Notes under the pieces: generated by a model
Seen by the model: the letters and a program-made list of their open reading frames with translations, nothing else
The model's database searches: none
Told to the model about the DNA's origin: nothing
Position numbers and translations under genes: made by a program
DNA from: Phycisphaerae bacterium
GTDB lineage: Bacteria > Planctomycetota > Phycisphaerae > UBA1845
DNA: 16,702 nucleotides
Assembly: GCA_028277545.1 (NCBI GenBank)
Contig: JANQGB010001457.1
Location: forward strand, 1 to 16,702
Direction of reading: 5' to 3'
Shown here: in pieces, positions 1-7,076 of the stretch
How positions within the stretch are numbered: the stretch's first letter is position 1
Layout: every line of letters starts with the position of its first letter

Positions 1-199
1 TTGGCTCGAATAGGAGGGGCTGGCTTCATTGGATGATTAGCACTCAGGCGGCTATTCTAGTGGCCGTCGAAGCCGCGGACTCGATCGCGCGATCGTACCG
101 TCGCCCAGCGCCGTGTTGACGTGCGGGGGGCGGCCGTCTCTTCCTCCAGGTTTCATTATCGGTTGGCGCGAGCGGGAAACTTGAAAGGCGATCTGCAAG

Positions 200-469
200 G
201 TGGACGAGCTCGACCTGCTTGATCAACTGGCAGCCCTGGCCGAGGAGTTGGGCGTACAGGTCCGGCGGGAGCCCATCGACGGTGAGAGCGGCGGCCTGTG
301 TCGCCTCAAGGGCCAGCCGGTCCTGTTCATCGACACCCTGGCCGACCTGGGCACACGTGTCCAGCGCAGCCTGGAGGGGTTGGCCAGGCTGCCTGGTATC
401 GATGATCACTACTTGCGGCCTGACGTCCGGGAGCGTATCGATCGAATCCGCGACGCGGGTCAGTCCTGA
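200..469 (+). CDS. Conserved hypothetical protein, 89 aa
   Basis: A short acidic protein of 89 residues with no signal peptide or membrane segment, so probably cytoplasmic. The N-terminus (about residues 2-20) is a leucine-rich amphipathic helix. It is followed by a strand-rich middle containing GGLCRLKGQPVLFIDTLAD (about 30-49) and a C-terminal helix with LDDLYLRP-like residues, here IDDHYLRPDVRERI. I recall similar small uncharacterised proteins from Acidobacteria and Planctomycetes, but I cannot assign a function. The start is GTG: the frame is closed by a TGA at 182, so no longer start is available. A GAAAGG at 183-188 lies 11 bases upstream. It is followed after 72 bases by the DinB gene on the same strand, so co-transcription is possible. 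Confidence 0.7.
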   Translation: MDELDLLDQLAALAEELGVQVRREPIDGESGGLCRLKGQPVLFIDTLADLGTRVQRSLEGLARLPGIDDHYLRPDVRERIDRIRDAGQS

Positions 470-541
470 GCAGCGGGCGGTTCCTATCAAGACGGGCACC
501 GCCGGTGCCCGCGGCGGTTTCAACAGCCCGGAGAAGTGACC

Positions 542-1027
542 ATGGACCTGGCAACCATTCGCGAGTTGTTCAACTACAACGACTGGGCCCGAGACAAGGT
601 GATGGGGCTGGCCGAGGATCTGGAGGTCGCTCAACTGGATCGAGCATTCGAGATGGGCGAGGGCTCGTTGCGTAAGACGCTCGAACACCTCTTCGGGGCG
701 GAGTGGACCTGGCTGGAGAGAATCAAGGGGCGATCCCCGGTCAGCGGAGAATGTCCGCGCGGCTTTGTGACGCCGGCCGCGCTGTGGGAAGCCTGGCGGC
801 AGACGGCCGACGAGCGCGACAGGTTGCTGGAGACGACTACTAACGCCGACCTGTCATCATCCGTGGCATTCGTGGGGCGGGACGGGAGACACTACTCCTT
901 CACTCTGGGGCACGTGTTGATGCACGTCTGCAACCACGGCACGCACCACCGCGCCCAGGCGCTGAACATGCTGCGGCACTTGGGAGTGGCCATTCCCGAG
1001 ACGGACCTGCTGTGCATGTTCGAGTGA
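542..1027 (+). CDS. DinB family protein (metal-binding four-helix bundle)
   Basis: A 161-residue DinB-like protein. The family folds as a four-helix bundle holding a divalent metal with three histidines; members include damage-inducible proteins and thiol-dependent transferases, and the substrate of this one is unknown. Visible hallmarks are the opening FNYNDWARDK (10-19), a helix with EHLFGAEWTWLER (48-60) carrying candidate ligand H49, and the C-terminal HVCNHGTHHRAQ (128-139), whose H132 and H136 are the likely other ligands. Length is typical for the family. The ATG at 542 is preferred over the in-frame GTG at 536 because GGAGAAG (530-536) sits 5 bases before it and would overlap the GTG. 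It may be co-transcribed with the hypothetical gene 72 bases upstream. Confidence 0.88.
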   Translation: MDLATIRELFNYNDWARDKVMGLAEDLEVAQLDRAFEMGEGSLRKTLEHLFGAEWTWLERIKGRSPVSGECPRGFVTPAALWEAWRQTADERDRLLETTTNADLSSSVAFVGRDGRHYSFTLGHVLMHVCNHGTHHRAQALNMLRHLGVAIPETDLLCMFE

Positions 1028-1342
1028 GCGCTGCCGGCGCCATGGCGCGGTGCTGCTGACGGGCGTGGTTATGGCGTCCGGCGCGCGAAACGGATGATCG
1101 GCCGGGCCTTCAGGGCGCCGGCGCGGTCCAGGGTCGAGGTCTTATCGGCTGTTGGGCCTGTGCGGCACATAACCACTGTCGATTTCACACCTGGCAGTAG
1201 ACTTCACCCTCCTGGCGTTCTATTAAAGAACGTGGGAGAGGGGCCAATCCCGTCTGGGCACCGCCCCCGGATGTTGCAAGTCATCGCCGCGACTTCGCCG
1301 GTCATCACTTCCGGTGTCTGGCGGCACAAGAGAGGGAGAGAG
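1028..1342. other. Intergenic region between DinB and DUF4114 genes
   Basis: This 315-base gap holds no convincing gene. The reading frame of the following gene stays open back to 1094, but that extension lies ahead of a clear signal peptide and lacks protein-like composition. A perfect 12-base palindrome, gcgccatggcgc, lies at 1037-1048 just after the DinB stop. It has no T run, so it is not a classical terminator. A weak TATTAA at 1221-1226 has no recognisable -35. The region must contain the promoter of the downstream gene, but I cannot place it. Confidence 0.5.
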
Positions 1343-2089
1343 ATGAGACACCTAATCCGCGCCTGTTCTGCATTGACGATTCTCATGGTGGCTGCCCTGC
1401 CGGCGCTGGCTGACCAGACCAACGTTCACGAACCCTACTACGGTAACGAGTTGAATCACGAGGAGATCCTGGAGGCCATCTATGGGGCGGACTTCGCTGC
1501 CTCGGGCAAGGACTACTATGCCGTGGGGGATTCCGGCGGGCTCAACGTGGTGCGCTTCGACGATTACACGGACTTAGGCGACATCCTGCATGTCGTTGAT
1601 GCGACCGCCGGCTCGGCGGGCGACGAGGTTTGGGGCTACGGCGATATCCTGGCCACCGCCCGAGCCAGATACGCCGGGTACAGCCAGCAGTTTGCCATCG
1701 ATCGCGGCGCTGGTGTTGAGGTTCTCTTTGACGTGTCGGGTCACGGAACGAGTGTCAGCGGCAGCGCCACGCTCGACCTGAGCGGTGACACCTGGTCCTG
1801 GGTCCGCCGTGATACCGACGGCACCAACGCGTATTACTCGCAGCAATCGCTCAACGGCGACGGGCTGGATCACATGGTCACTTACCAGATCCAGGGTATG
1901 GATACGGACGAGACGGTGTGGTTGCTGTTCTGGGAAGACCTGCCGGGGGATTACGGCCCGCCGGGTGGCTCCGATCGCGACTTCAACGACCTGGTAGTAG
2001 AGATCCGATCCGTGCCCGAGCCGGCATCGCTGGCGCTGATTGCCATCGGGCTGCCTCTGATTATGCGACGCAGGGTGAAGGGTCGCTAA
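1343..2089 (+). CDS. Secreted DUF4114 protein with PEP-CTERM sorting signal
   Basis: A 248-residue exported protein. Residues 1-23 form a Sec signal peptide (MRHLIRAC, a hydrophobic core, then ALPALA before Asp). The middle is a beta-rich domain. Its end, FWEDLPGDYGPPGGSDRDFN (196-215), is the DUF4114 signature WEDLP...DxDFNDLV, seen in surface and matrix proteins of bacteria. The C-terminus is a full PEP-CTERM signal: VPEP at 224-227, a hydrophobic segment, and an arginine cluster RRR. That signal is recognised by exosortase, which is not encoded here. I chose ATG 1343 because the signal peptide begins there and AGGGAG (1333-1338) lies 4 bases upstream. The gene converges on the methyltransferase gene across a repeat-filled gap. 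Exact function is unknown; a structural or exopolysaccharide-associated role is inferred. Confidence 0.88.
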   Translation: MRHLIRACSALTILMVAALPALADQTNVHEPYYGNELNHEEILEAIYGADFAASGKDYYAVGDSGGLNVVRFDDYTDLGDILHVVDATAGSAGDEVWGYGDILATARARYAGYSQQFAIDRGAGVEVLFDVSGHGTSVSGSATLDLSGDTWSWVRRDTDGTNAYYSQQSLNGDGLDHMVTYQIQGMDTDETVWLLFWEDLPGDYGPPGGSDRDFNDLVVEIRSVPEPASLALIAIGLPLIMRRRVKGR

Positions 2090-2126
2090 CGCGCGAGGCC
2101 CTGCTACTTGAGGTGTATGACCAGTG

Positions 2127-2386
2127 CCCCATTCCTGCGTCGCAGGGGTGGGGCATGTTCGTTGCCGGGCTGCGCAGTCGATGCTGCTCTTGGTGTGGGC
2201 GGTTGTATTCCCCACTCCTTGCTTCGCAAGGGATGGGGCACCCAACGCATGTTCGTTGCTGGGCTGCGCAGTCGATGCTGCTCTTGGTGCGGGCGGTTGT
2301 ATTCCCCACCCCTCGCTGCGCAAGGGATGGGGCACCCAGTGCACCCAACGCTCCCTGCGCACCCAATGCACCCAATGCACGCAGCG
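2127..2386. repeat. Composite hairpin / 56-bp spacer / 9-mer repeat
   Basis: Three related imperfect hairpins occur at 2127-2153, 2210-2238 and 2304-2332. Each has a CCCCA...GC left arm and a GC..GGG.TGGGG right arm, about 13 bp, with a few wobble or A-C mismatches. Hairpins 1-2 and 2-3 are separated by the same 56-bp spacer (2154-2209 and 2248-2303), which differs at only two positions. After each hairpin comes a 9-mer of the type CACCCAACG: none after hairpin 1, one after hairpin 2 (2239-2247) and six after hairpin 3 (2333-2386). The element fills the gap between two convergent genes, where it could stop transcription from both sides. It resembles REP- or MITE-like intergenic elements, but no transposase is present. 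Long open frames across it look spurious. Confidence 0.85.
2333..2386. repeat. 9-bp tandem repeat, six units
   Basis: Six consecutive 9-base units: CACCCAGTG, CACCCAACG, CTCCCTGCG, CACCCAATG, CACCCAATG and CACGCAGCG. The consensus is CACCCAATG. The array directly follows the third hairpin of the composite repeat. It ends 49 bases past the methyltransferase stop codon as read on the minus strand. Such arrays change copy number by slippage. Confidence 0.85.
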
Positions 2387-2434
2387 GTGGCGGCTCCGCG
2401 CTTGGGTGGTGCTCCGGCGGTGGAGCGAGTCGTA

Positions 2435-3514
2435 TCAGGCGCCTGCGTTGAAGTCACTAACGGCTCGGATCATCGTCAGGAAGTTTTCCGGCGGCACGTA
2501 GTTTGGGATGCTGTTGCCGGATCCGCAGGCGTAACCGCCCCGTTGCGCGGTGCGCTCAAGGATCTGTCGCACCCGAGCGGTAATGGCTTGCTGGTCGCCC
2601 ATGGTCAAGATATTGACGTCCACGCCGCCCAGCACGCCTACCTTCGAGCTCCAGCGATCGATGAAGTGCTCCACCGGTTCGATGGCATCCTCGAAGCTGT
2701 GCTTGGCGTCGATGCCAATCTCCTGGATCAAGGCGGGCATGATAGAGTCAATCTTGCCGCAACTGTGGAACAGGAACGGGCGCTGGTTACTGTGGGCCAG
2801 CTCGACAAACCGGGCGTACCAGGGGAACACGTGAGCCTGCAAGAGATCCGGAGAGACCAGCAGCCCATTCTTGCTGCCCAGGTCGTCTCCCAGCCACAGA
2901 GCGCATACCGCGTCCATCTGGCAGTAGGCTTCGAACACGCCGTAGATCGTCCGGCCTACCCGGTCGATGACGACCGAGATCAGATCCGGGTCGTCGTAGA
3001 TGGCGTACATGAAGCGTTCCAGCCCGATCAGGTTGGTAGCGAATTCGACGATGCCGCCGGAGAATCCAATCAACCGCATACCGTCCGGGAGCACCTCCGC
3101 GGCGGCCTCGACGGGACCGAAGTCGACGTCGTCCTGTTTTGGCCAGGGGTAGCGCTCGCAGTCCTCGACTGTGTCGATGGCGCCGCCGTGCTGGTCCTGC
3201 CACTCCCGGTCGGTGCGGCTCAAGGTGGAGGAATCCGCGGAGGTAACCGTCGGATACTGAAACGGGATGGTGGCGGACACTTTGACTGCGTCATACCCCA
3301 GCCGGTGCAGCAGGCGTACGTTCTGCCGGGTGACTGCACGCGACTCCGCCGCCGCCGGCTCGTCAAGCAAGGCCGATACGACCTCTGCATGTACGGCCAA
3401 CTCGATCAGCGGTACGCGGTCCGGGCAGCGGCGATAGATCGCGTCGAGAAATCTCCTGTAGTCGGGAGCGGGGCCAGGCAGGCTTTCGACGCTGGGATGC
3501 ATGCAGGTTCTCAC
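2435..3514 (-). CDS. URO-D family corrinoid methyltransferase
   Basis: A 359-residue cytoplasmic protein of the uroporphyrinogen decarboxylase superfamily, of the branch that moves methyl groups to or from corrinoid proteins (MtaA/MtbA/CmuA-like) rather than a haem-pathway enzyme. The zinc site of that branch is visible: FLFHSCG with H250 and C252, and a distal Cys in GGYACGSGNSIPNYVPPENF (C330). DYRRFLDAIYRRCPDRVPLIE (about 18-38) is the usual N-terminal URO-D opening. The corrinoid-protein gene lies 135 bases upstream on the same strand, which strongly supports a methyltransferase role. The methyl donor and acceptor cannot be told from sequence. Neither start has a clear ribosome site: GTG 3514 is used here, and ATG 3502 would remove four residues. 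Transcription would run into the composite repeat. Confidence 0.85.
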   Translation of the reverse strand: MRTCMHPSVESLPGPAPDYRRFLDAIYRRCPDRVPLIELAVHAEVVSALLDEPAAAESRAVTRQNVRLLHRLGYDAVKVSATIPFQYPTVTSADSSTLSRTDREWQDQHGGAIDTVEDCERYPWPKQDDVDFGPVEAAAEVLPDGMRLIGFSGGIVEFATNLIGLERFMYAIYDDPDLISVVIDRVGRTIYGVFEAYCQMDAVCALWLGDDLGSKNGLLVSPDLLQAHVFPWYARFVELAHSNQRPFLFHSCGKIDSIMPALIQEIGIDAKHSFEDAIEPVEHFIDRWSSKVGVLGGVDVNILTMGDQQAITARVRQILERTAQRGGYACGSGNSIPNYVPPENFLTMIRAVSDFNAGA

Positions 3515-3649
3515 ACGATGGGACTGGCCCGCTCCGCGGTGACAGCCGCAGGTGGGCCGGACGCCATGTATCTGCCGGGCGGACCGATGCTCAGCCGGCC
3601 GGGCCTGCGTCTTTGTAGGGCGCGGTCAGCCCCACTCGTCCGCGCCGAT

Positions 3650-4348
3650 CTAAGCGGCTGGCGGGCAGAGTCGATCGAGCAGTTCCACCGCTCCGTTGGG
3701 ATCAGCGGCGTAGCCACTGGCGTTGATCTGCTCGGCAAACTCCGCCGACACCGGGGCGCCGCCAATCAGGATGACCGCCTCGGGCTTCTTGGCCCGGATG
3801 GCTTCGACGGTCTCCTGCATGTTCACCATGGTTGTCGCGAGCAGGGCTGACAAACCGACGGCCGCGTCCGGGTGGAGCTCCAGGGCGTCGAGGAACTTCT
3901 CCGGGCCGCAGTCCACTCCCAGATCCTCGATGCGCCAACCGGCGCCCTCGAGAATGACGGCCACGAGGTTCTTGCCGATGTCGTGCAGGTCGCCACGCAC
4001 GGTGCCAAGGATGAACACTCCGCGAGAGGAGACCTCCTCGCGGGCGAAGGCTGGCTTAAGCAGTTCGACGCCCGCCTTCATGGCCCGGGCTGCGATCAAC
4101 ACCTCCGGAATGAAGACCTCGTTAGCCGCGAAGCGTTTGCCGATGGACTGCATGCCAGGCAACAGCCCTTCGTTCAGAATCGTCTGGGCCGACACGCCGT
4201 CCGTCAGCGCCGCGCTCACCAACTCGACAACGCCAGGCTGCCCCTTCGAGCCGGGCGGAATGTTGGTGTTAATGTCCATCTTGCCTCGTTCGACGCACTC
4301 GGCCATCTGCCGCAGGGCGCCGGTCGGTGTGTCAGACTGCTCAGCCAT
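3650..4348 (-). CDS. Corrinoid (B12-binding) methyl carrier protein
   Basis: A 232-residue cobalamin-binding carrier that shuttles a methyl group between methyltransferases. The N-terminal helical cap (about 37-100) shows ILNEGLLPGM, FIPEVLIAARAMKAG and LKP. The Rossmann-like B12 domain follows with the base-off signature GDLHDIG (119-125; H122 is the lower cobalt ligand), VGLSALLATTM (164-174) and ILIGGAPVS (193-201). A segment at about 23-36 (KMDINTNIPPGSK) is extra compared with textbook MtaC/MttC proteins and may mark a subfamily. ATG 4348 is chosen because upstream residues from the alternative GTG 4381 do not look like family sequence. Ribosome-site evidence is weak for both: GGAG lies 12 bases before the ATG. 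The methyltransferase gene follows, so the two probably form an operon. Confidence 0.9.
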   Translation of the reverse strand: MAEQSDTPTGALRQMAECVERGKMDINTNIPPGSKGQPGVVELVSAALTDGVSAQTILNEGLLPGMQSIGKRFAANEVFIPEVLIAARAMKAGVELLKPAFAREEVSSRGVFILGTVRGDLHDIGKNLVAVILEGAGWRIEDLGVDCGPEKFLDALELHPDAAVGLSALLATTMVNMQETVEAIRAKKPEAVILIGGAPVSAEFAEQINASGYAADPNGAVELLDRLCPPAA

Positions 4349-4441
4349 GATCAGAACTCGCTCCAGTGCAACTACGTTCACCTACTCAGGAACAACAGTA
4401 TAACAACTTGGGAGTCTCATGCGCAGGTTGGGTACTATCAT

Positions 4442-4460
4442 CCGCGCCTCGTTGGCGCGG
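4442..4460 (+). other. Short GC stem-loop in divergent intergenic region
   Basis: A perfect 7-bp stem, ccgcgcc/ggcgcgg, with loop tcgtt, lies in the 156-base gap between the divergent corrinoid and DUF3604 genes. It has no T run. It could be a leader hairpin of the plus-strand gene or part of an operator. The function is unknown, and chance occurrence in GC-rich DNA is possible. I see no cobalamin-riboswitch B12 box on the corrinoid side. Confidence 0.35.
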
Positions 4461-4504
4461 CCTGAGGTCCACCGTAGTATTGCCTGTTAGAGGACCATGA
4501 CCCA

Positions 4505-6994
4505 ATGAGCGAAATCTACCTTAGACCAATGGATAGCACCTTCGAGTGCTCGCGGCGCCACGCTATCAAGGTGATCGCAGCGGCTGCAGGTGGCAGCCTT
4601 GCCGGTGGTACCGTCTCCCGAACACTGGCGGCATTACCCTGGGCGGAGCGCCCCCCGGCTTTGGCGCTCGACTCGAATGCCGCTCCACTGGCCCTGGGAA
4701 AACGTATCCGGTACGACGATCGGGAACGGCAAGGACATCCCACCCTGGCGGCCGACCCCGACGGCCGGCGGCTTTGGACGGCGTGGACATGCCTGCGCGA
4801 CGGTGTGGAAGGAATCTGCCATCAATCATACTCGCCGGGGAACGAGTCGTGGGGTCCGGTGCAAGCGGTAGACGAGCCGAGAATGCCGGGCGTGAGGGCG
4901 GCTTCTGATCCCGAGATCGCTGTCGTGGGGCGATACCTGGTCATCGTGTGGCTGGCACGTGGCCACTCCGGGTGGACACTGCTGTCGCGTACGTTCGATC
5001 CGGCGACGGTCGGCTGGGGCGACGTACACGTTGTGGCAGGTTCACTGGACGGCGACGAGCGCCTCAGTTACCCGGCCATCGCTTCGGGTGGCGATGGGGC
5101 CCTGGTTGTCTGGCAAGCGAGACACGCAGGTCGCAAGGCTAACGGCATTCACGGCCGATGGCTCGGGCCGGACGGGCGACCCGCTGGTGACGTGTTCAAA
5201 GTGGCCGCCGACGAGACCCGAGATTGCTGCCGGCCGGCGGTTGCCGCAACATCGAGCGGGTCGAGCTTCGCGGTGGCCTTTGATCGTCAGGACGGACCCG
5301 GTACGCAGAACGTATACCTGGTGCTGTTGAAGCGCCAGGGTCGCCACGTGGTGGGGGCCATTCCGGTATCGTGGCATCCAGCGTCCGACCTATCCCCAGC
5401 ATTGTCGTTTGCGCCCGACGGCGACCTGCTCTGGGTCGCGTGGCATTCAAACCGCTCCGGACAGAACGGCTGGGACATCCCCCGGTGGTATCGGCTGGCC
5501 GCCCTGCGTCTTGGCGACCACACCTGGCACCAGCCAGTAGATGGTCCGCAACCGCCGGATCCCGAGCCGCGGGGCACCGTCCAGGGTTTCGAACTGGTGC
5601 GAGTCGTGACTTCTGCCGGCGGCGCGGTTTGCGTTCTGGGCCGCGCCTCACACAACTTCTGCCTGCAGTACTACACGCAGGCCGGACGGTCACCGCTGTA
5701 TCGTCTGCCGGAAGACGGCTGGGGAGGTCGGGGCCGGCTGCTGCGCGGCACTTTTGCGGCGGATGGAAGACTGTGGGTGACCCGGCGCGACCTGCGGATG
5801 AACGTGCTGCACGGTATAGACGGGTTCACGGAATTGACGGGGCCGCCGCTGCTGCGTTCCCGGGCGCAGCCGGCTGCCGGCGCAGCCCGCGTGCTGGAGG
5901 GCGTGCAGCGACGTCAGGAGTGGCCGGCGCCGTCACGCGGTGCCGACGATGCCGGGCTGCGTCTCTACTTTGGTGACATCCATGGGCACTCATGGCAGAG
6001 TGACGGCATGGGCGATCCGGAGGAGTCTTTTCTCCGGGCCCGCGATGTTCTGCGGGACGACTTTCACGTATTGACGGACCATGACCGCTTCGTGGGCCGG
6101 CGGATCACGGATGCCCAGTGGCAGCAGCAGAAGGATATAGCCCGTCACTACGAGGCGCCGGGCGCGTTCGTCACGCTGTTCGGGCAGGAGTGGACTACGC
6201 CACGCACCAACCGCCCGCATGGCTGGGGGCACTTCAACATCTATTCCGCCGATGAGCAAATCCCCCTGTTCGATCACGGCGATCCGCGTTACCGCGACCT
6301 GCCCGACTTGTATCCATCCTTACGAACTCACCAGGCGATCGCCATCCCCCATCACATCGGCTGGACAGGTGTTCCGTGGGACGCGCTGGATCCCGAACTC
6401 GTGCCGGCGGTCGAAATCTGTTCGGTTCACGGAGCGTTTGAATACGAGGGCAACGAGCCACTCCGACATCGAGGCGGCATGAAGGGCAATTTCGTGCGGG
6501 ATGGGTTGGCGGCGGGTCTCCGCTTCGGCCTGGTGGGCGGATCGGACCAGCACGGGCTGATCTGGCAGCACGGTGTGTGCTGGAAGCGAAACGTGTACCG
6601 GGCGGGCCTGACGGGCGTCTGGGCGCCTGATTTGAGTCGCGAGGCCCTACTGGACGCGATTCGGGCGCGCCGCACGTTCGCCACCAGCGGTGTGAAGCTC
6701 TGCATGCGCTTCAGCCTGAACGGCTCGGCCATGGGGTCGTTCGTCAAGACGGACGAGGCGCCGGTTATCCGGGTCGATGTGGCCGTCCCTCCGGAAGAAG
6801 GCAGCCTGGCCTGGCTGCAGATCGTGCGGGACGGACAGGTCGTCCATCGCTTTGGGGGGGAAGGGCAGCGCAGCCGGTTCACATTCGTCGATAAGGAATT
6901 CCCACCCGGGCAAACCAGCTACTACTACCTGCGCGTCACCCTGGACAATGACAACCTGGCCTGGTCGAGTCCGATCTGGGCTGCCCGGGCGTAA
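4505..6994 (+). CDS. Tat-exported DUF3604 / PHP-like hydrolase with propeller-like N-domain
   Basis: An 829-residue protein. Residues 16-45 carry a twin-arginine signal (SRRHAIK, then an alanine-rich core), so it is probably exported folded, often a sign of metal loading in the cytoplasm. Residues about 65-470 contain repeated strands of the type hPxlAaxpdGxlwvaW (for example HPTLAADPDGRRLWTAW and SPALSFAPDGDLLWVAW), suggesting a sialidase-like propeller. The C-terminal DUF3604 domain has PHP-type metal motifs: GDIHGH (H493, H495), LTDHDRF (D525, H526), GQEW (E562), GHFNIY (H576), PHH (H616, H617) and GGSDQHG (D681, H683). Family members are predicted metal-dependent hydrolases; the substrate is unknown. 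AGAGGA (4489-4494) lies 10 bases before the ATG. It converges on the GHL10 gene with an 82-base gap and no clear terminator. Confidence 0.87.
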   Translation: MSEIYLRPMDSTFECSRRHAIKVIAAAAGGSLAGGTVSRTLAALPWAERPPALALDSNAAPLALGKRIRYDDRERQGHPTLAADPDGRRLWTAWTCLRDGVEGICHQSYSPGNESWGPVQAVDEPRMPGVRAASDPEIAVVGRYLVIVWLARGHSGWTLLSRTFDPATVGWGDVHVVAGSLDGDERLSYPAIASGGDGALVVWQARHAGRKANGIHGRWLGPDGRPAGDVFKVAADETRDCCRPAVAATSSGSSFAVAFDRQDGPGTQNVYLVLLKRQGRHVVGAIPVSWHPASDLSPALSFAPDGDLLWVAWHSNRSGQNGWDIPRWYRLAALRLGDHTWHQPVDGPQPPDPEPRGTVQGFELVRVVTSAGGAVCVLGRASHNFCLQYYTQAGRSPLYRLPEDGWGGRGRLLRGTFAADGRLWVTRRDLRMNVLHGIDGFTELTGPPLLRSRAQPAAGAARVLEGVQRRQEWPAPSRGADDAGLRLYFGDIHGHSWQSDGMGDPEESFLRARDVLRDDFHVLTDHDRFVGRRITDAQWQQQKDIARHYEAPGAFVTLFGQEWTTPRTNRPHGWGHFNIYSADEQIPLFDHGDPRYRDLPDLYPSLRTHQAIAIPHHIGWTGVPWDALDPELVPAVEICSVHGAFEYEGNEPLRHRGGMKGNFVRDGLAAGLRFGLVGGSDQHGLIWQHGVCWKRNVYRAGLTGVWAPDLSREALLDAIRARRTFATSGVKLCMRFSLNGSAMGSFVKTDEAPVIRVDVAVPPEEGSLAWLQIVRDGQVVHRFGGEGQRSRFTFVDKEFPPGQTSYYYLRVTLDNDNLAWSSPIWAARA

Positions 6995-7076
6995 GGCACT
7001 GGACCGCGACGTCCGAAGGCGCCCGGCAGCGCCCGCCCCGGTTTCAAGAGCGCACCGGCGACCGCCAAAACTGCGG

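Noticed and set aside
82..95. 14-bp palindrome cgatcgcgcgatcg
   Set aside because: Perfect, but made only of GATC/CGCG-type bases and with no nearby context, so likely chance in GC-rich DNA.
33..119. Small plus-strand frame of 28 codons after an AGGAGG
   Set aside because: The ribosome-like sequence is 15 bases from the ATG, the product resembles nothing I know, and no other support exists.
44..688. Minus-strand open frame of 214 codons
   Set aside because: It runs antisense to the 89-aa protein and the start of the DinB gene, lacks a ribosome site, and its composition looks like a GC-rich shadow frame.
1037..1048. Terminator after the DinB gene
   Set aside because: The 12-bp palindrome has no loop and no T run.
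2108..3850. Plus-strand open frame of 580 codons
   Set aside because: It lies antisense to the URO-D gene and crosses the repeat element; the minus-strand products have clear family motifs.
4349..4504. Cobalamin riboswitch before the corrinoid gene
   Set aside because: The gap is too short for a full element and I see no B12 box or matching pairing.
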